Assembly (NCBI RefSeq): GCF_002305895.1
Contig: NZ_CP022203.1
Coordinates: 62,001-126,000, forward strand
Direction: 5' to 3'
Origin: Corallococcus macrosporus DSM 14697
Lineage (GTDB): Bacteria; Myxococcota; Myxococcia; Myxococcales; Myxococcaceae
DNA: 64,000 bases
This document shows positions 16,066 to 24,429 of this stretch, one piece after another. The first letter of the stretch is position 1. Every line of letters begins with the position of its first letter. The notes beneath the pieces are model-generated. The model searched no databases and was not told the DNA's origin. It saw only the letters and a list, made by a program, of their open reading frames with translations. The translations under genes were made by a program, and so were the position numbers.

Positions 16066-18342
16066 GTGGCACGTCCGTGGACGTTCGCGCAGCGCGCGGG
16101 CGCCGGCTTCGTCGTCTCGCTGCTGGTGGCGCTCGTGCTGGCGGGAACGTCCGTGGTGGCGCTGCTCTCCATGCGGACCAACCACAAGGCGCGCATCCTG
16201 GAATTGTCCCGGGACGTGCTGGACGTCAAACACCTGGAGCGGACCTTCAATGACAAGGTGGTCAGCGGCCGGGGCTTCGCCTTGTCGGGGGACGCGTTCT
16301 TCGCCCAGGACATGTCCGTGGCGCGCGAGCGCTTCATCAACACCTATGAATCCCTGAAGCGCCGCCTCACCCAGGAGCCCCTGGCCACGCAGTTGGAGGC
16401 CGTCTCCCACGCGGAGCTGGAGCACGAGGAGGCCATGCAGGCGCTCATCATGGAGCGCGAGGACGGCGTGCCCCCCCAGCGGCTGGCGCAGATTTTCGAC
16501 GGCCACGTGGCGGACACCCGGCGGCGGGCCCTGGAGAGCCTCCGGACGCTCCACCAGCAGGCCGAGGCCCGGCTGTCCCATGGCATCCATGAGAGCCTGA
16601 CGACGGACCGCGGCGCGCTCGGACTCTCCCTGTTCGCGGGGAGCCTGGGGCTGGCCGGCGCGACGATGCTGGCGTGGACGCTGACGCGCCGGCTGCGCCC
16701 CATCCAACAGGAGGCCGAGGCCAACGCCGAGCGCTTCCAGCTCCTCGTGGAGGGCGTGCGCGACCAGGCCCTCTTCCTGCTGGACGCGCGAGGCCGGGTG
16801 GAGAGCTGGAACCCGGGCGCGGAGCGCATCATGGGCTACCGCGAGGCGGAAATCCTGGGCCAGCCCTCCAGCGTCTTCTACCCGCCGGACGCGGTGGCGG
16901 CGGGGATTCCGGAGAAGGACCTGGCCCGGGCCCGGCGGGATGGGCGGCTGCACACCGAGGGCTGGCGGGTGCGCAAGGACGGCTCGCGCTACCTGGCGGA
17001 CACCCGCATCACCGTGCTTCAGGACGCGCGCGGGCGGCCGCGCGGCTTCGCCAAGGTGACGCGCGACATCACCGAGCGGCGCCGGGCCGAGCGCACCCAG
17101 CAGCTCCTGGCGGAGGCAGGGCGCCTCTTCCACCAGCTCCAGGACCCCGACCAGACGGTGGCCGAGCTGACACGCATCATGGTGCCGGAGGTGGCCGACG
17201 CCTGCCTGCTCTACCTGATGACGGCCAGCGGCGACCTCTGGCCCCGCGCGATTGCGCACGCGGTGCCCGAAAAGGAGGCGGTGCTGTGGGACTCGGCGCG
17301 GCGCTTTCCTCCGCCGCGAGACACGCACTGGGGCATCTGGCAGGTGCTGCGCACGGGGCGCTCCGAGCTCAAGAGCGACGTGTCTCCGGAGACCTTGTCA
17401 CAGGGGCTGGTGGGCCCCGAGCACCTCTCCCTGGTGGAGCAGGTGGGCGTGCGCTCCTACCTCGGCGTGCCGCTCCGGGTGGGGCAGCAGACGCGCGGGG
17501 TGTTCGTGCTGCTGACCTCCGCGCCGGAGCGGCGGTTGACGATGGCGGACCAGGTCTTCGTGGAGGAGGTGGCGGGGCGGGCCGCGCTCGCGCTGGACAA
17601 CGCCCGGCTGTGGAGCGAGGCGCAGGAGGCGGTGGAGCTCATCGGCGTGGCGGCGCACGACTTGGGCAACCCGTTGAACACGTTGCAGTTGCTGCTGCGG
17701 AGGCTCCAGCGGATGGAGCTCGCGGGGGAGCAGAAGGCGCGTGACGGGCTGGGCGCGGCGTTGAAGCAGACGCAGCGGCTGGGACAGTTGCTGCACAACC
17801 TGTTGGACTTGTCGCGGCTGTCGTCGGGGAAGCGGATGCTGGACGCGGCGCCGGTGGACCTGTCGGAGCTGGTGCACGAGGTCACGGAGCGCTTCGCCGA
17901 GCAGGCCGCCGAGGCGGGCACCAGGCTGGAGGTCAGCGCGGCGCCGGGACTGGTGGGCCGGTGGGACCGGCTGCGGTTGGACCGGGTGGTGACGAACCTG
18001 CTGTCCAACGCGCTGAAGTTCGGCAAGGGCCGCCCGGTGGAGGTTCGGGTGGAGCACGCGGGCATGGCGCGGGCCCGGCTGGCGGTGAGGGATTACGGCG
18101 TGGGCATCGCGCCGGAGGCGCAGCGGCGCATCTTCGAGCGCTTCGAACGGGAGCTGTCCGGCGGCCAGCACGCGGGCTTCGGGCTGGGGCTCTACATCGT
18201 CCGCCAACTGGTGGAGGCGCATGGCGGCACCATCCGCGTGGAGAGCGCCCCCGGTGAGGGCGCCACCTTCATCGTGGAGCTGCCGCTGCTGCTCCTGGGC
18301 TCGGAGCGACGTGAGCCTCCGGCCTCTCCCCTGTATTCGTGA
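16066..18342 (+). CDS. CHASE3-PAS-GAF sensor histidine kinase
   Basis: A 758-residue membrane kinase beginning at GTG 16066 behind GGGGAGGAGGGGAG. Order: transmembrane helix 1 (residues 13-34), a periplasmic helical CHASE3-like domain (35-182, with FALSGDAFFAQD), helix 2 (186-206), a PAS domain (222-340, ending in ..VTRDITERRRAE), a GAF domain (about 345-512), the HisKA H-box GVAAHDLGNPLNTLQL with phospho-acceptor H531, then HATPase with N box NLLSNALKF, G1 VRDYGVGI and G2 GFGLGLYIV. No response regulator is adjacent, so it is an orphan kinase. The signal is unknown. Confidence 0.93.
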   Translation: MARPWTFAQRAGAGFVVSLLVALVLAGTSVVALLSMRTNHKARILELSRDVLDVKHLERTFNDKVVSGRGFALSGDAFFAQDMSVARERFINTYESLKRRLTQEPLATQLEAVSHAELEHEEAMQALIMEREDGVPPQRLAQIFDGHVADTRRRALESLRTLHQQAEARLSHGIHESLTTDRGALGLSLFAGSLGLAGATMLAWTLTRRLRPIQQEAEANAERFQLLVEGVRDQALFLLDARGRVESWNPGAERIMGYREAEILGQPSSVFYPPDAVAAGIPEKDLARARRDGRLHTEGWRVRKDGSRYLADTRITVLQDARGRPRGFAKVTRDITERRRAERTQQLLAEAGRLFHQLQDPDQTVAELTRIMVPEVADACLLYLMTASGDLWPRAIAHAVPEKEAVLWDSARRFPPPRDTHWGIWQVLRTGRSELKSDVSPETLSQGLVGPEHLSLVEQVGVRSYLGVPLRVGQQTRGVFVLLTSAPERRLTMADQVFVEEVAGRAALALDNARLWSEAQEAVELIGVAAHDLGNPLNTLQLLLRRLQRMELAGEQKARDGLGAALKQTQRLGQLLHNLLDLSRLSSGKRMLDAAPVDLSELVHEVTERFAEQAAEAGTRLEVSAAPGLVGRWDRLRLDRVVTNLLSNALKFGKGRPVEVRVEHAGMARARLAVRDYGVGIAPEAQRRIFERFERELSGGQHAGFGLGLYIVRQLVEAHGGTIRVESAPGEGATFIVELPLLLLGSERREPPASPLYS

Positions 18343-18358
18343 GCCGCGGGGGCTCACG
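18338..18358. terminator. Hairpin spanning the stop codons of two convergent genes
   Basis: CGTGAGCC pairs with GGCTCACG around a 5-base loop. The stem contains the stop codon of the histidine kinase (18340-18342) and that of the MBL-fold gene (18354-18356), so it could end transcription both ways. Confidence 0.5.
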
Positions 18359-19253
18359 CGTGCAGCGGCGGCTGCGAATCCACGAAGGACCGCAGGGAGG
18401 ACAGCTCCGGGGCCTTCTCCTGCTCCTCGAGCAGCTCGAACTCCAGCGAGTCGTGCGCGCAGAACACCGTGACGTCCCGCCCGTGACGCTGCACCAGCTC
18501 GCGCAGCCGGCGCATGTTGTGCCAGCGCAGGTAGCCGTCCTTCTGCATCAGCTTCTGGTAGGCGCGCAGCCCCGGGGTGCAGCGGTACCGGTCCGGCGCC
18601 ATCTCCCCGTGGTAGAAGTACGCGTCTCCGGCGTGCAGCAGCCAGCCGCCACCATGCTGGATGGCCACGCCGGCGTGGCCCAGGGTGTGGCCTGGCAGCG
18701 GCACCAGCAGGATTTCCGGCGGCAGGCCTGACAGGTCGCGCACGCACTCGAAGCCGAACCAGCGCTCACCGTCCCCACCGGAGGGGTACGTCACCCAGTG
18801 TGACTCATGCAGCCACTGCAGCGGCCGGTAGCGGCGCCGGTCCAGCGGCGTCGCCTGGGCCACGGCGCTCTGGTACTCGTCCGACAGCAGGTGGACCCGG
18901 GCGTGGGGGAAGTCATCCAGGCCCCCGGCATGGTCGAAGTCCAGGTGCGTGAGGACGATGTCCCGCACGTCCTCGGCCTTGAAGCCCAGGCGCTCAATCT
19001 GCCGGATGGCCGTGGAGCCCTCGTTGAGCTGGGGCCGCGTCAACACGTCCAGGAACAGGGGCGCCAGCCGGGGACGGCGGTGCTTCACGTCCTCCAGGCC
19101 GAAGCCGGTGTCCACCAGGACGAGCCCCCGGGGGCCTTCCACCAGGAGGCAGTGGCACGTCAGCGCCGCGGGCCCCGTGAAGCCCTTCCGTCCGTCCACC
19201 AGCCGGCCGCCCGGTGGACACATGGTGGTGCAGTTCAGGTGGTGGATGCGCAT
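18354..19253 (-). CDS. Metallo-beta-lactamase-fold hydrolase
   Basis: A 299-residue soluble protein of the MBL superfamily. The metal-binding motif is LTHLDFDHAGG (HxxDxDH), with further ligands in LPGHTLGH and the GDAYFYHGE and FCAHD segments; the N-terminal CHCLLVEGPRGLVLVDTGFG is the usual first beta-beta unit. This arrangement resembles lactonase/AttM-like or generic MBL hydrolases; the substrate cannot be told from sequence. GAGGAGCGGAAGCG precedes the ATG. It is 139 bp downstream of the start of no other leftward gene and is probably monocistronic. Confidence 0.88.
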   Translation of the reverse strand: MRIHHLNCTTMCPPGGRLVDGRKGFTGPAALTCHCLLVEGPRGLVLVDTGFGLEDVKHRRPRLAPLFLDVLTRPQLNEGSTAIRQIERLGFKAEDVRDIVLTHLDFDHAGGLDDFPHARVHLLSDEYQSAVAQATPLDRRRYRPLQWLHESHWVTYPSGGDGERWFGFECVRDLSGLPPEILLVPLPGHTLGHAGVAIQHGGGWLLHAGDAYFYHGEMAPDRYRCTPGLRAYQKLMQKDGYLRWHNMRRLRELVQRHGRDVTVFCAHDSLEFELLEEQEKAPELSSLRSFVDSQPPLHA

Positions 19254-19392
19254 CGCTTCCGCTCCTCGGCAGGGAGCCGCTCGGGCGGCCCGGGTCCGGA
19301 GCTAAAGGTGCGCCGCGAGACGTCACGGAGGAATCCGCGCGAGCGGGGTGGCGGAAGGCTCGCCCGCCCGGCGGGGCGGCGGGATGCCCACC

Positions 19393-19878
19393 TCAGAGGT
19401 GTTGGAGGTGCTCGGCCGTCCGCTCCTCGCGGACGTTGCCGGTGTTGAGCGTCGTCGCGGGCTCGAAGAGGAGGACGTGGACCTCCTCCTCCGCCACGGG
19501 CCGGTGCTCCACGCCGCGGGGGATGATGATGAACTCACCCGGGCCCACGTCCACCGTGCGCTCGCGCAGCTCCATGCGCAGGTGGCCATGAAGCACGAGG
19601 AACAGCTCGTCCTCGGCGTCGTGCTGGTGCCAGACGAAGGGGCCGTGGAGCCGGGCCAGGCGGACGTGCTGGCCGTTGAGCTCACCCACCACCTTCGGAG
19701 ACCCATGCTCGGAGAAGAGGGCCAGCTTCTGTGCGAGGTTGACCTTGTCCACCACCTCGGGGGCCGGTACCTCCTGGGCCGCCCGGGCGGGCGCGGCACC
19801 GGTGCCCACCCGGCGGCGGGAGTCCCAGCGCGGACGGCGTCCGGCGAGGCCCGTGGGACTGCGATGAGGCGCGCTCAT
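19393..19878 (-). CDS. Cupin-domain protein
   Basis: A 161-residue protein with a single C-terminal cupin barrel (residues about 45-145). Motif 1 is VWHQHDAEDELFLVLHG (H, H, E ligands) and motif 2 is PRGVEHRP. It resembles small cupins that begin DKVNLAQKLALFSEHGSPKV, but carries an additional 40-residue Arg/Ala-rich N-terminus. The ATG at 19878 has GGAAGGAG upstream, which supports the longer form. Metal-dependent enzyme or binding function is unknown. Confidence 0.82.
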   Translation of the reverse strand: MSAPHRSPTGLAGRRPRWDSRRRVGTGAAPARAAQEVPAPEVVDKVNLAQKLALFSEHGSPKVVGELNGQHVRLARLHGPFVWHQHDAEDELFLVLHGHLRMELRERTVDVGPGEFIIIPRGVEHRPVAEEEVHVLLFEPATTLNTGNVREERTAEHLQHL

Positions 19879-20062
19879 GCGGGTGTCGTCTCCTTCCGCG
19901 GCGCCGCTGCGTTGGCTTGCGCCATGATTCCGAATTCGGAGTGTCTGCCTTCTGCGGAGGATAATCCCGCCTGTCGGCGCGCGGGAGTGGCCGCGAGGTC
20001 GACTACCCGACGGATGGCGTGAAACACCGCGCCCGCGTGTCGCGAAGGTGTCTGTCTCCGGC

Positions 20063-20986
20063 TCAGTCCGGGAAGAACATCGGGTCGCGCGTGGTGACGA
20101 ACGAGGAGATGGCGCTGGCCACCTCCGGCGGCAGCCCGGTGAACTGCACCCCCACGCCCGGCATCAGCTCCGGCGTGCGGGAATTGGCCTCGCGCACCCA
20201 GCGCACCACGCCCGTCACCTTCATGGGCCGCCCGCCCGGCAGGGTGAAGTCCAGCTCCACCTGCGTGCCGCGCGGCACCGCGTCCACCGTGGCGATGAAC
20301 ACGCCGCCCTCGCTGATGTCCAAGGAGAAGCCGGTGAAGAAGTTCGAATCGCTGCGCATGTCGATGGACGTGTGCATCCGCACCCGCCCGTTGCGCCTCG
20401 CGTCCTTCTCCGGCGCGGGGCGGGCGGGGGCCGCGGGAACGGGCGCATGTCCCTGGGCCTTCGCCGCCGCGGCCGCTCGCGCCAGCTCGGCCTGCCGGGC
20501 CTTCGCCGCTTCGTGCTGCGCGCGTGACGCGGCTTCCTGGCGGACCCGGGCGGCCTCGGCCTGACGCTCGAGCACCGCGTCCGCCTCGGCCACCGCGCGG
20601 GCCACCTGCGCGGCCTGCTCCTGGTGCGCCCGCAGCAACGCCTGCATCTCCGAGCCCGCCTGCCGCCGGGCCTGGAGCGCCGCCTGGCGGGCCTCCAGCG
20701 CGCGGGCGCGCGGCGCCTCCATGTCCAGCGCGGGCACCGCGGCCAGCTGGAGCCGGGAGGCCTGTTCCCCGAGCATGGGGTCGGCGCCCGGCGCCTGGTG
20801 GGCCCGCGTCAGGGCCTGCCGCGTCTGCTCCAGCCGCGTGGCCAGGGCGGAGGCCTCCGCGCTGGCCTGGGTGAGTTGTTCATGGAGCCGGGCCTCCAGC
20901 GTGGACAGCTCGCTCTCGGCGCGAGCCAGCTCCGCTTCACGGGAAGCAGCCGGGGGCATGCGGGCAGCAGGGGACGGCGAGCTCAT
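20063..20986 (-). CDS. Coiled-coil PilZ-domain protein
   Basis: A 307-residue cytoplasmic protein. Residues about 15-190 are Ala/Arg/Gln-rich and predicted as a long coiled coil (repeated EARQAALQARRQAG-like heptads). Residues 198-305 form a PilZ domain of the kind common in myxobacteria: RRNGRVRMHTSIDMRSD, then FTGFSLDISEGGVFIAT and VGVQFTGLPPE. Canonical c-di-GMP binding needs RxxxR and (D/N)xSxxG; here 'RRNGR' and 'DISEGG' are present, so ligand binding is plausible. It lies downstream of rtcB on the same strand with a 141-bp gap. Confidence 0.87.
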   Translation of the reverse strand: MSSPSPAARMPPAASREAELARAESELSTLEARLHEQLTQASAEASALATRLEQTRQALTRAHQAPGADPMLGEQASRLQLAAVPALDMEAPRARALEARQAALQARRQAGSEMQALLRAHQEQAAQVARAVAEADAVLERQAEAARVRQEAASRAQHEAAKARQAELARAAAAAKAQGHAPVPAAPARPAPEKDARRNGRVRMHTSIDMRSDSNFFTGFSLDISEGGVFIATVDAVPRGTQVELDFTLPGGRPMKVTGVVRWVREANSRTPELMPGVGVQFTGLPPEVASAISSFVTTRDPMFFPD

Positions 20987-21127
20987 TCGCTTGGGACTCC
21001 AGGGGCGCCACTGTAGCGCCCCCCGGACGGCCCCACGAGCCCTACGCGCCGAGCCGGAAATGACCCGGGGGCCCGGCCGCCCCGCCGGCCTTTGGCAGGC
21101 AGGCGGCCATGCGCCGCCCGGCCCGCC

Positions 21128-22480
21128 TCAGTCCGCGCCCTTGATGCAGGCCACCGGCTTGAGGCGCCAGGCCACCCGGGCCAGGCCGGCCATCTCCACC
21201 GTCTCCAGGACGTCGTCCAGGTTCTTGTAGCAGGGCCCGGACTCGTCCAGCGGCGTCTGGCGGGTGTTGAGCAGGATGCCCGCCTCCGCCATGCGCTTGT
21301 CGGTGGCGTCCTGCTTCAGCACGCGCTTCGCCTCGCCGCGCGACAGGCGGCGGCCGGAGCCGTGGTTCACCGAATAGATGGACTTCTGCGCGCCTTCTTC
21401 CGCGAAGAGGATGGCGCTGCCCGTCTCCATGGAGCCCGGGATGAGGATGGGGTGGCCCGTCTTCTCCCAGGGCGTGCCCTTGAGGGCGGGGTGGCCGCCC
21501 GGGAACGCGCGCGTGGCGCCCTTTCGCGCGACGAACCTCCCCGCCTCCTTCTGGATGAGGTTGTGGGAGATTTCGTAATACACGCTGGCCGTGCCGCCGA
21601 AGACGTCCTCCAGCGCGGCGCACACCGCCTCGCCGATGATGAGCCGGTTGGCCACCGCGAAGTTGGCCGCCATGTTGTGGAGGTTCCAATAGTCACGGCC
21701 CAGCGGGCTCTCCGCGTCCAGCCAGACATGGTCCTCGCTGCGGCTCTTGAGGCCCAACTGCGCGGCGCCCTCCACGAAGAAGTGCTTGGCGATGTTCCAC
21801 CCGAAGCCGCGGCTGCCGGTGTGCAGCATCACCCACACGCGGCCGTCCTGGTCCACCTGCATCTCGGTGAAGTGGTTGCCACCGCCCAGGCTGCCAAGCT
21901 GCTCACGCTTGCCGAAGGCGCGCTCGGGGATGTCCACCCGGTCGTCCTCCACGGGGATGTAGTCGCGCTCGGTGACGGACGAGCCCCGGCCCAGTGCCTT
22001 GGCTCCGTGGCGCACCACGTCCGCGAAGGTGCGGTCCGTCACCCGCCGCTGCTTCTGCACGCGGCTGGCGCCCACGCCCACGGCGATGCGCCGAGTGACT
22101 TCTTCAATCCAGCGGCGGCGCTTCGTGGCGTCGGCGACGTCCTCGGCGGTGAGCGTCGTCTGCAACTGCACCATGCCGCAGCCGATGTCGTAGCCGGCGG
22201 CGGTGGGCAGGAGGATGCCGTCCGTTTCCACCACGGTGCCAATGGGCACCCCGTAGCCCAGGTGACAGTCGGGCGTGACGGCCACCCGGGTGACCCCCGG
22301 GAAGGACGCGGCATTCACCACCTGGTCAAAGACGGAGTCCTCCAGGCCGGGTTGCTCGGGGCCCTCCCCCCAGAGCAACTTGTCGGAGAGGAACAGGTCC
22401 GCATCGACCTTCATGCTCTTGGTTTTTGGGAGGACGAAGTGCCCCTCCGAGACCTTCTCCAACCGCTGCTTCCAGCTCAT
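21128..22480 (-). CDS. rtcB: RtcB-family RNA ligase
   Basis: A 450-residue RtcB protein, a GTP- and Mn-dependent ligase joining 2',3'-cyclic phosphate and 5'-OH RNA ends. Visible active-site features: TPDCHLGYGVPIGTV, AAGYDIGCGM (Cys101, metal ligand), GSLGGGNHFTEMQ, MLHTGSRGFG, VYYEISHNLIQ, GSMETGS and the guanylylated histidine in VNHGSGRRLSR. The start at 22480 (MSWKQRLEKVSEG) is taken because it matches the family N-terminus; the longer frame adds unrelated residues. The C-terminal ACIKGAD is typical. Release of the usual archease partner is not seen nearby. Confidence 0.95.
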   Translation of the reverse strand: MSWKQRLEKVSEGHFVLPKTKSMKVDADLFLSDKLLWGEGPEQPGLEDSVFDQVVNAASFPGVTRVAVTPDCHLGYGVPIGTVVETDGILLPTAAGYDIGCGMVQLQTTLTAEDVADATKRRRWIEEVTRRIAVGVGASRVQKQRRVTDRTFADVVRHGAKALGRGSSVTERDYIPVEDDRVDIPERAFGKREQLGSLGGGNHFTEMQVDQDGRVWVMLHTGSRGFGWNIAKHFFVEGAAQLGLKSRSEDHVWLDAESPLGRDYWNLHNMAANFAVANRLIIGEAVCAALEDVFGGTASVYYEISHNLIQKEAGRFVARKGATRAFPGGHPALKGTPWEKTGHPILIPGSMETGSAILFAEEGAQKSIYSVNHGSGRRLSRGEAKRVLKQDATDKRMAEAGILLNTRQTPLDESGPCYKNLDDVLETVEMAGLARVAWRLKPVACIKGAD

Positions 22481-22757
22481 GACGCAAATCCCCCAGATGG
22501 GATGAACACGCGGCAGCGACGGGAGCGTCCAGGGAAGCTGACGCCAGGGGCCGGGACCCGAAGACAGGAGAAGAGGATGCTGGGGGCACAGGCGGGAAGG
22601 CGAGCGGATTCGGAGCCACACGCGGCCGCGTCCGGGTCCGGCATGTCCGGGCGAAAGTCAGCCCGAGAGCGGACGGCGACGTTCCGATCGCCCCGGGACT
22701 TGTCACGTCCGGATTCCATTCCCATCCATTCCGCAGCATCCAGGTAGGGGGTGGGCG

Positions 22758-23087
22758 ATGGGTTTCCTTGGTGGGATTTTCCTGGCGTTGGCGTTGCAGG
22801 CGGGGCCCGTGGAGCAGGAGCAGCAGAAGCCGGTGGAGGTGGCGGCCCCGGTGTTCAATCCCTCCGCGTGCGCGAAGAAGCGGGTGGACCCCTGCGGTTG
22901 TCACCATGTGTACGGCATCCGGCACTGTCACCCGAACCGGAAGGGTGACCACTGCGAGGCCCCGGTGAAGGCGGAGGTCGAGGCGCCCCGCAAGCGCCAG
23001 GACGCCTCGAAGAAGGCGGACACGCAGGCCCGGTCGCGCGAGCCCGAGAAGAAGCCGCTCGACCCGAGCAAGTCCGTGGCCATGTAG
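22758..23087 (+). CDS. Small secreted Cys/His-rich protein
   Basis: A 109-residue hypothetical protein with GGTAGGGGG six bases before the ATG and a short hydrophobic N-terminus (MGFLGGIFLALALQAG) that should act as a signal peptide. The core NPSACAKKRVDPCGCHHVYG then IRHCHPNRKGDHC packs five Cys and four His into about 35 residues, suggesting disulphides or metal binding. The C-terminal 45 residues are Lys/Arg/Glu-rich and probably disordered. Not recognised. It is divergent from rtcB with about 280 bp between. Confidence 0.6.
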   Translation: MGFLGGIFLALALQAGPVEQEQQKPVEVAAPVFNPSACAKKRVDPCGCHHVYGIRHCHPNRKGDHCEAPVKAEVEAPRKRQDASKKADTQARSREPEKKPLDPSKSVAM

Positions 23088-23514
23088 GACCTTGGCGCGC
23101 GGGCGATTCGCGGAGGAGCGCGGAGACCTCGCGCGCCAGCAGCGTGGGCACGGCGACGGGGGCCACGTGGCCCTGTCCGGCGGGGCTGCGCCGGCGCCCC
23201 GAATCCCAGAGAGATTCACCGTCAACGACGGCGAGCCGGTGGTGCAGGCGGCGAAGGCTCGCGGGTGATGGCGCTCCATGAGCTGAGGGACGGCACGCCG
23301 CGCCTTGTGTGGCGCGAGCACCTGGTGGGGCGAGGCGCCCTGTGGCGGGGTGGTCCCCGCGCGGCCCACGCCTCCCAGGCTGATGGCCTTGGGTGACTTC
23401 CTGGCGCAGTTGCTCACGGAGCTGACGTGAGGGCCCGGGTGGAAACAAGGGAAGGGAACGGGGTAACAAGGCGCGGGTGCCGTGCCGCTCCAGGCACGCC
23501 GCGTCGAGGTGCGC
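23088..23514. other. Non-coding stretch, nothing recognised
   Basis: About 430 bases between the small secreted protein and the sigma factor. All six frames were read; the open frames (for example leftward through 23100-23500) encode Pro/Arg-rich translations with no recognisable motif and no consistent third-base bias. It may hold the promoter of the sigma gene near 23440-23500 or the remains of a lost gene. Confidence 0.4.
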
Positions 23515-24429
23515 ATGCGACCGCAGCAGAGCCGCTCGCTCGTCTTCCTCCAGCAGCTCGGCTCGGGGGTGCGTGAAGGCTATGCGGCCCTGCCCGGGCT
23601 GGAGGGCACGCTGGCCGCGTTGTACGCCGGAGCGCGGCGGACCTGGCCGGACGTGGCGCTGGCGGAGGAGGACTTCCTGCGCCACCTCGCCGGCTGCCTG
23701 CCACGGGACGAGGACCCCGCCCGGGTGCTGGCCACCGTGCATGCCGCGGACCTCTACCTGGCGTGCGCCTGTGCCCGGGGAGACGCCGCGGCGCTTGTCA
23801 CGTTGGAGCGCCACGTCCTCCCCAAGGCGGCGGGCTCGGTGGCCCGGCTGAAGGCGTCGGGCGTGGACCCCGCCGAGGTGTTCCAGCTTCTGCGAGAGCG
23901 GCTCCTCGTGTCGGAAGGAGACCGGCCCGCGCGCATGGCGGAGTATCAGGGCGGCGGTCCGCTCGCGGCGTGGCTGCGGGCGGCGGCGGTGCGCACGGCC
24001 CTCAACCTCCAGCGCGCGGAGCGCCGACGGGCCCACGCCGAGGAGGAGGCGGAGGCGCTCCCACTCTCCCCCGGCGCGGGCATGGCGGAGGTTGAGCTGG
24101 CCTACCTGCGCAAGAACCACCGGGAGCACTTCCAGGCGGCGCTCTCCGACGCACTGAGTGCCCTGCCCACGCGGGAGCGCACCGTGCTGCGCCTGCACGT
24201 GGTGGAGGGGCTGAGCCTGGAGCGCATCGGCACCATGTACCAGACGCACAAGTCCACCGTGTCACGCTGGGTGGCCCGCGCCCGGGAGGCGGCGCTGGAG
24301 GGAACGCGTCAGCGGCTGGCGGAGCGGCTCCGGCTGACCTCCGGCGAACTGCACAGCCTGATGCGGGTGGTGCAGGGGGAGCTGGACTTCAGCCTGCCGT
24401 CCCTGCTGAGCAGGCCCGGCTCTTCCTGA
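23515..24429 (+). CDS. Sigma-70-type RNA polymerase sigma factor, myxobacterial subgroup
   Basis: A 304-residue protein. The first 110 residues are helical and lineage-specific. A region-2-like segment follows around VFQLLRERLLVSEGDRPARM and YQGGGPLAAWLRAAAVRTAL. Region 4 is clear: LSALPTRERTVLRLHVVEGL with the helix-turn-helix SLERIGTMYQTHKSTVSRWVARARE. The ATG at 23515 has GAGG upstream; an in-frame GTG at 23482 is an alternative. No anti-sigma gene is adjacent, although the kinase at 26069 carries an anti-sigma-like zinc finger. Its last 120 bases are overlapped antisense by the extended TetR frame. Confidence 0.83.
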   Translation: MRPQQSRSLVFLQQLGSGVREGYAALPGLEGTLAALYAGARRTWPDVALAEEDFLRHLAGCLPRDEDPARVLATVHAADLYLACACARGDAAALVTLERHVLPKAAGSVARLKASGVDPAEVFQLLRERLLVSEGDRPARMAEYQGGGPLAAWLRAAAVRTALNLQRAERRRAHAEEEAEALPLSPGAGMAEVELAYLRKNHREHFQAALSDALSALPTRERTVLRLHVVEGLSLERIGTMYQTHKSTVSRWVARAREAALEGTRQRLAERLRLTSGELHSLMRVVQGELDFSLPSLLSRPGSS

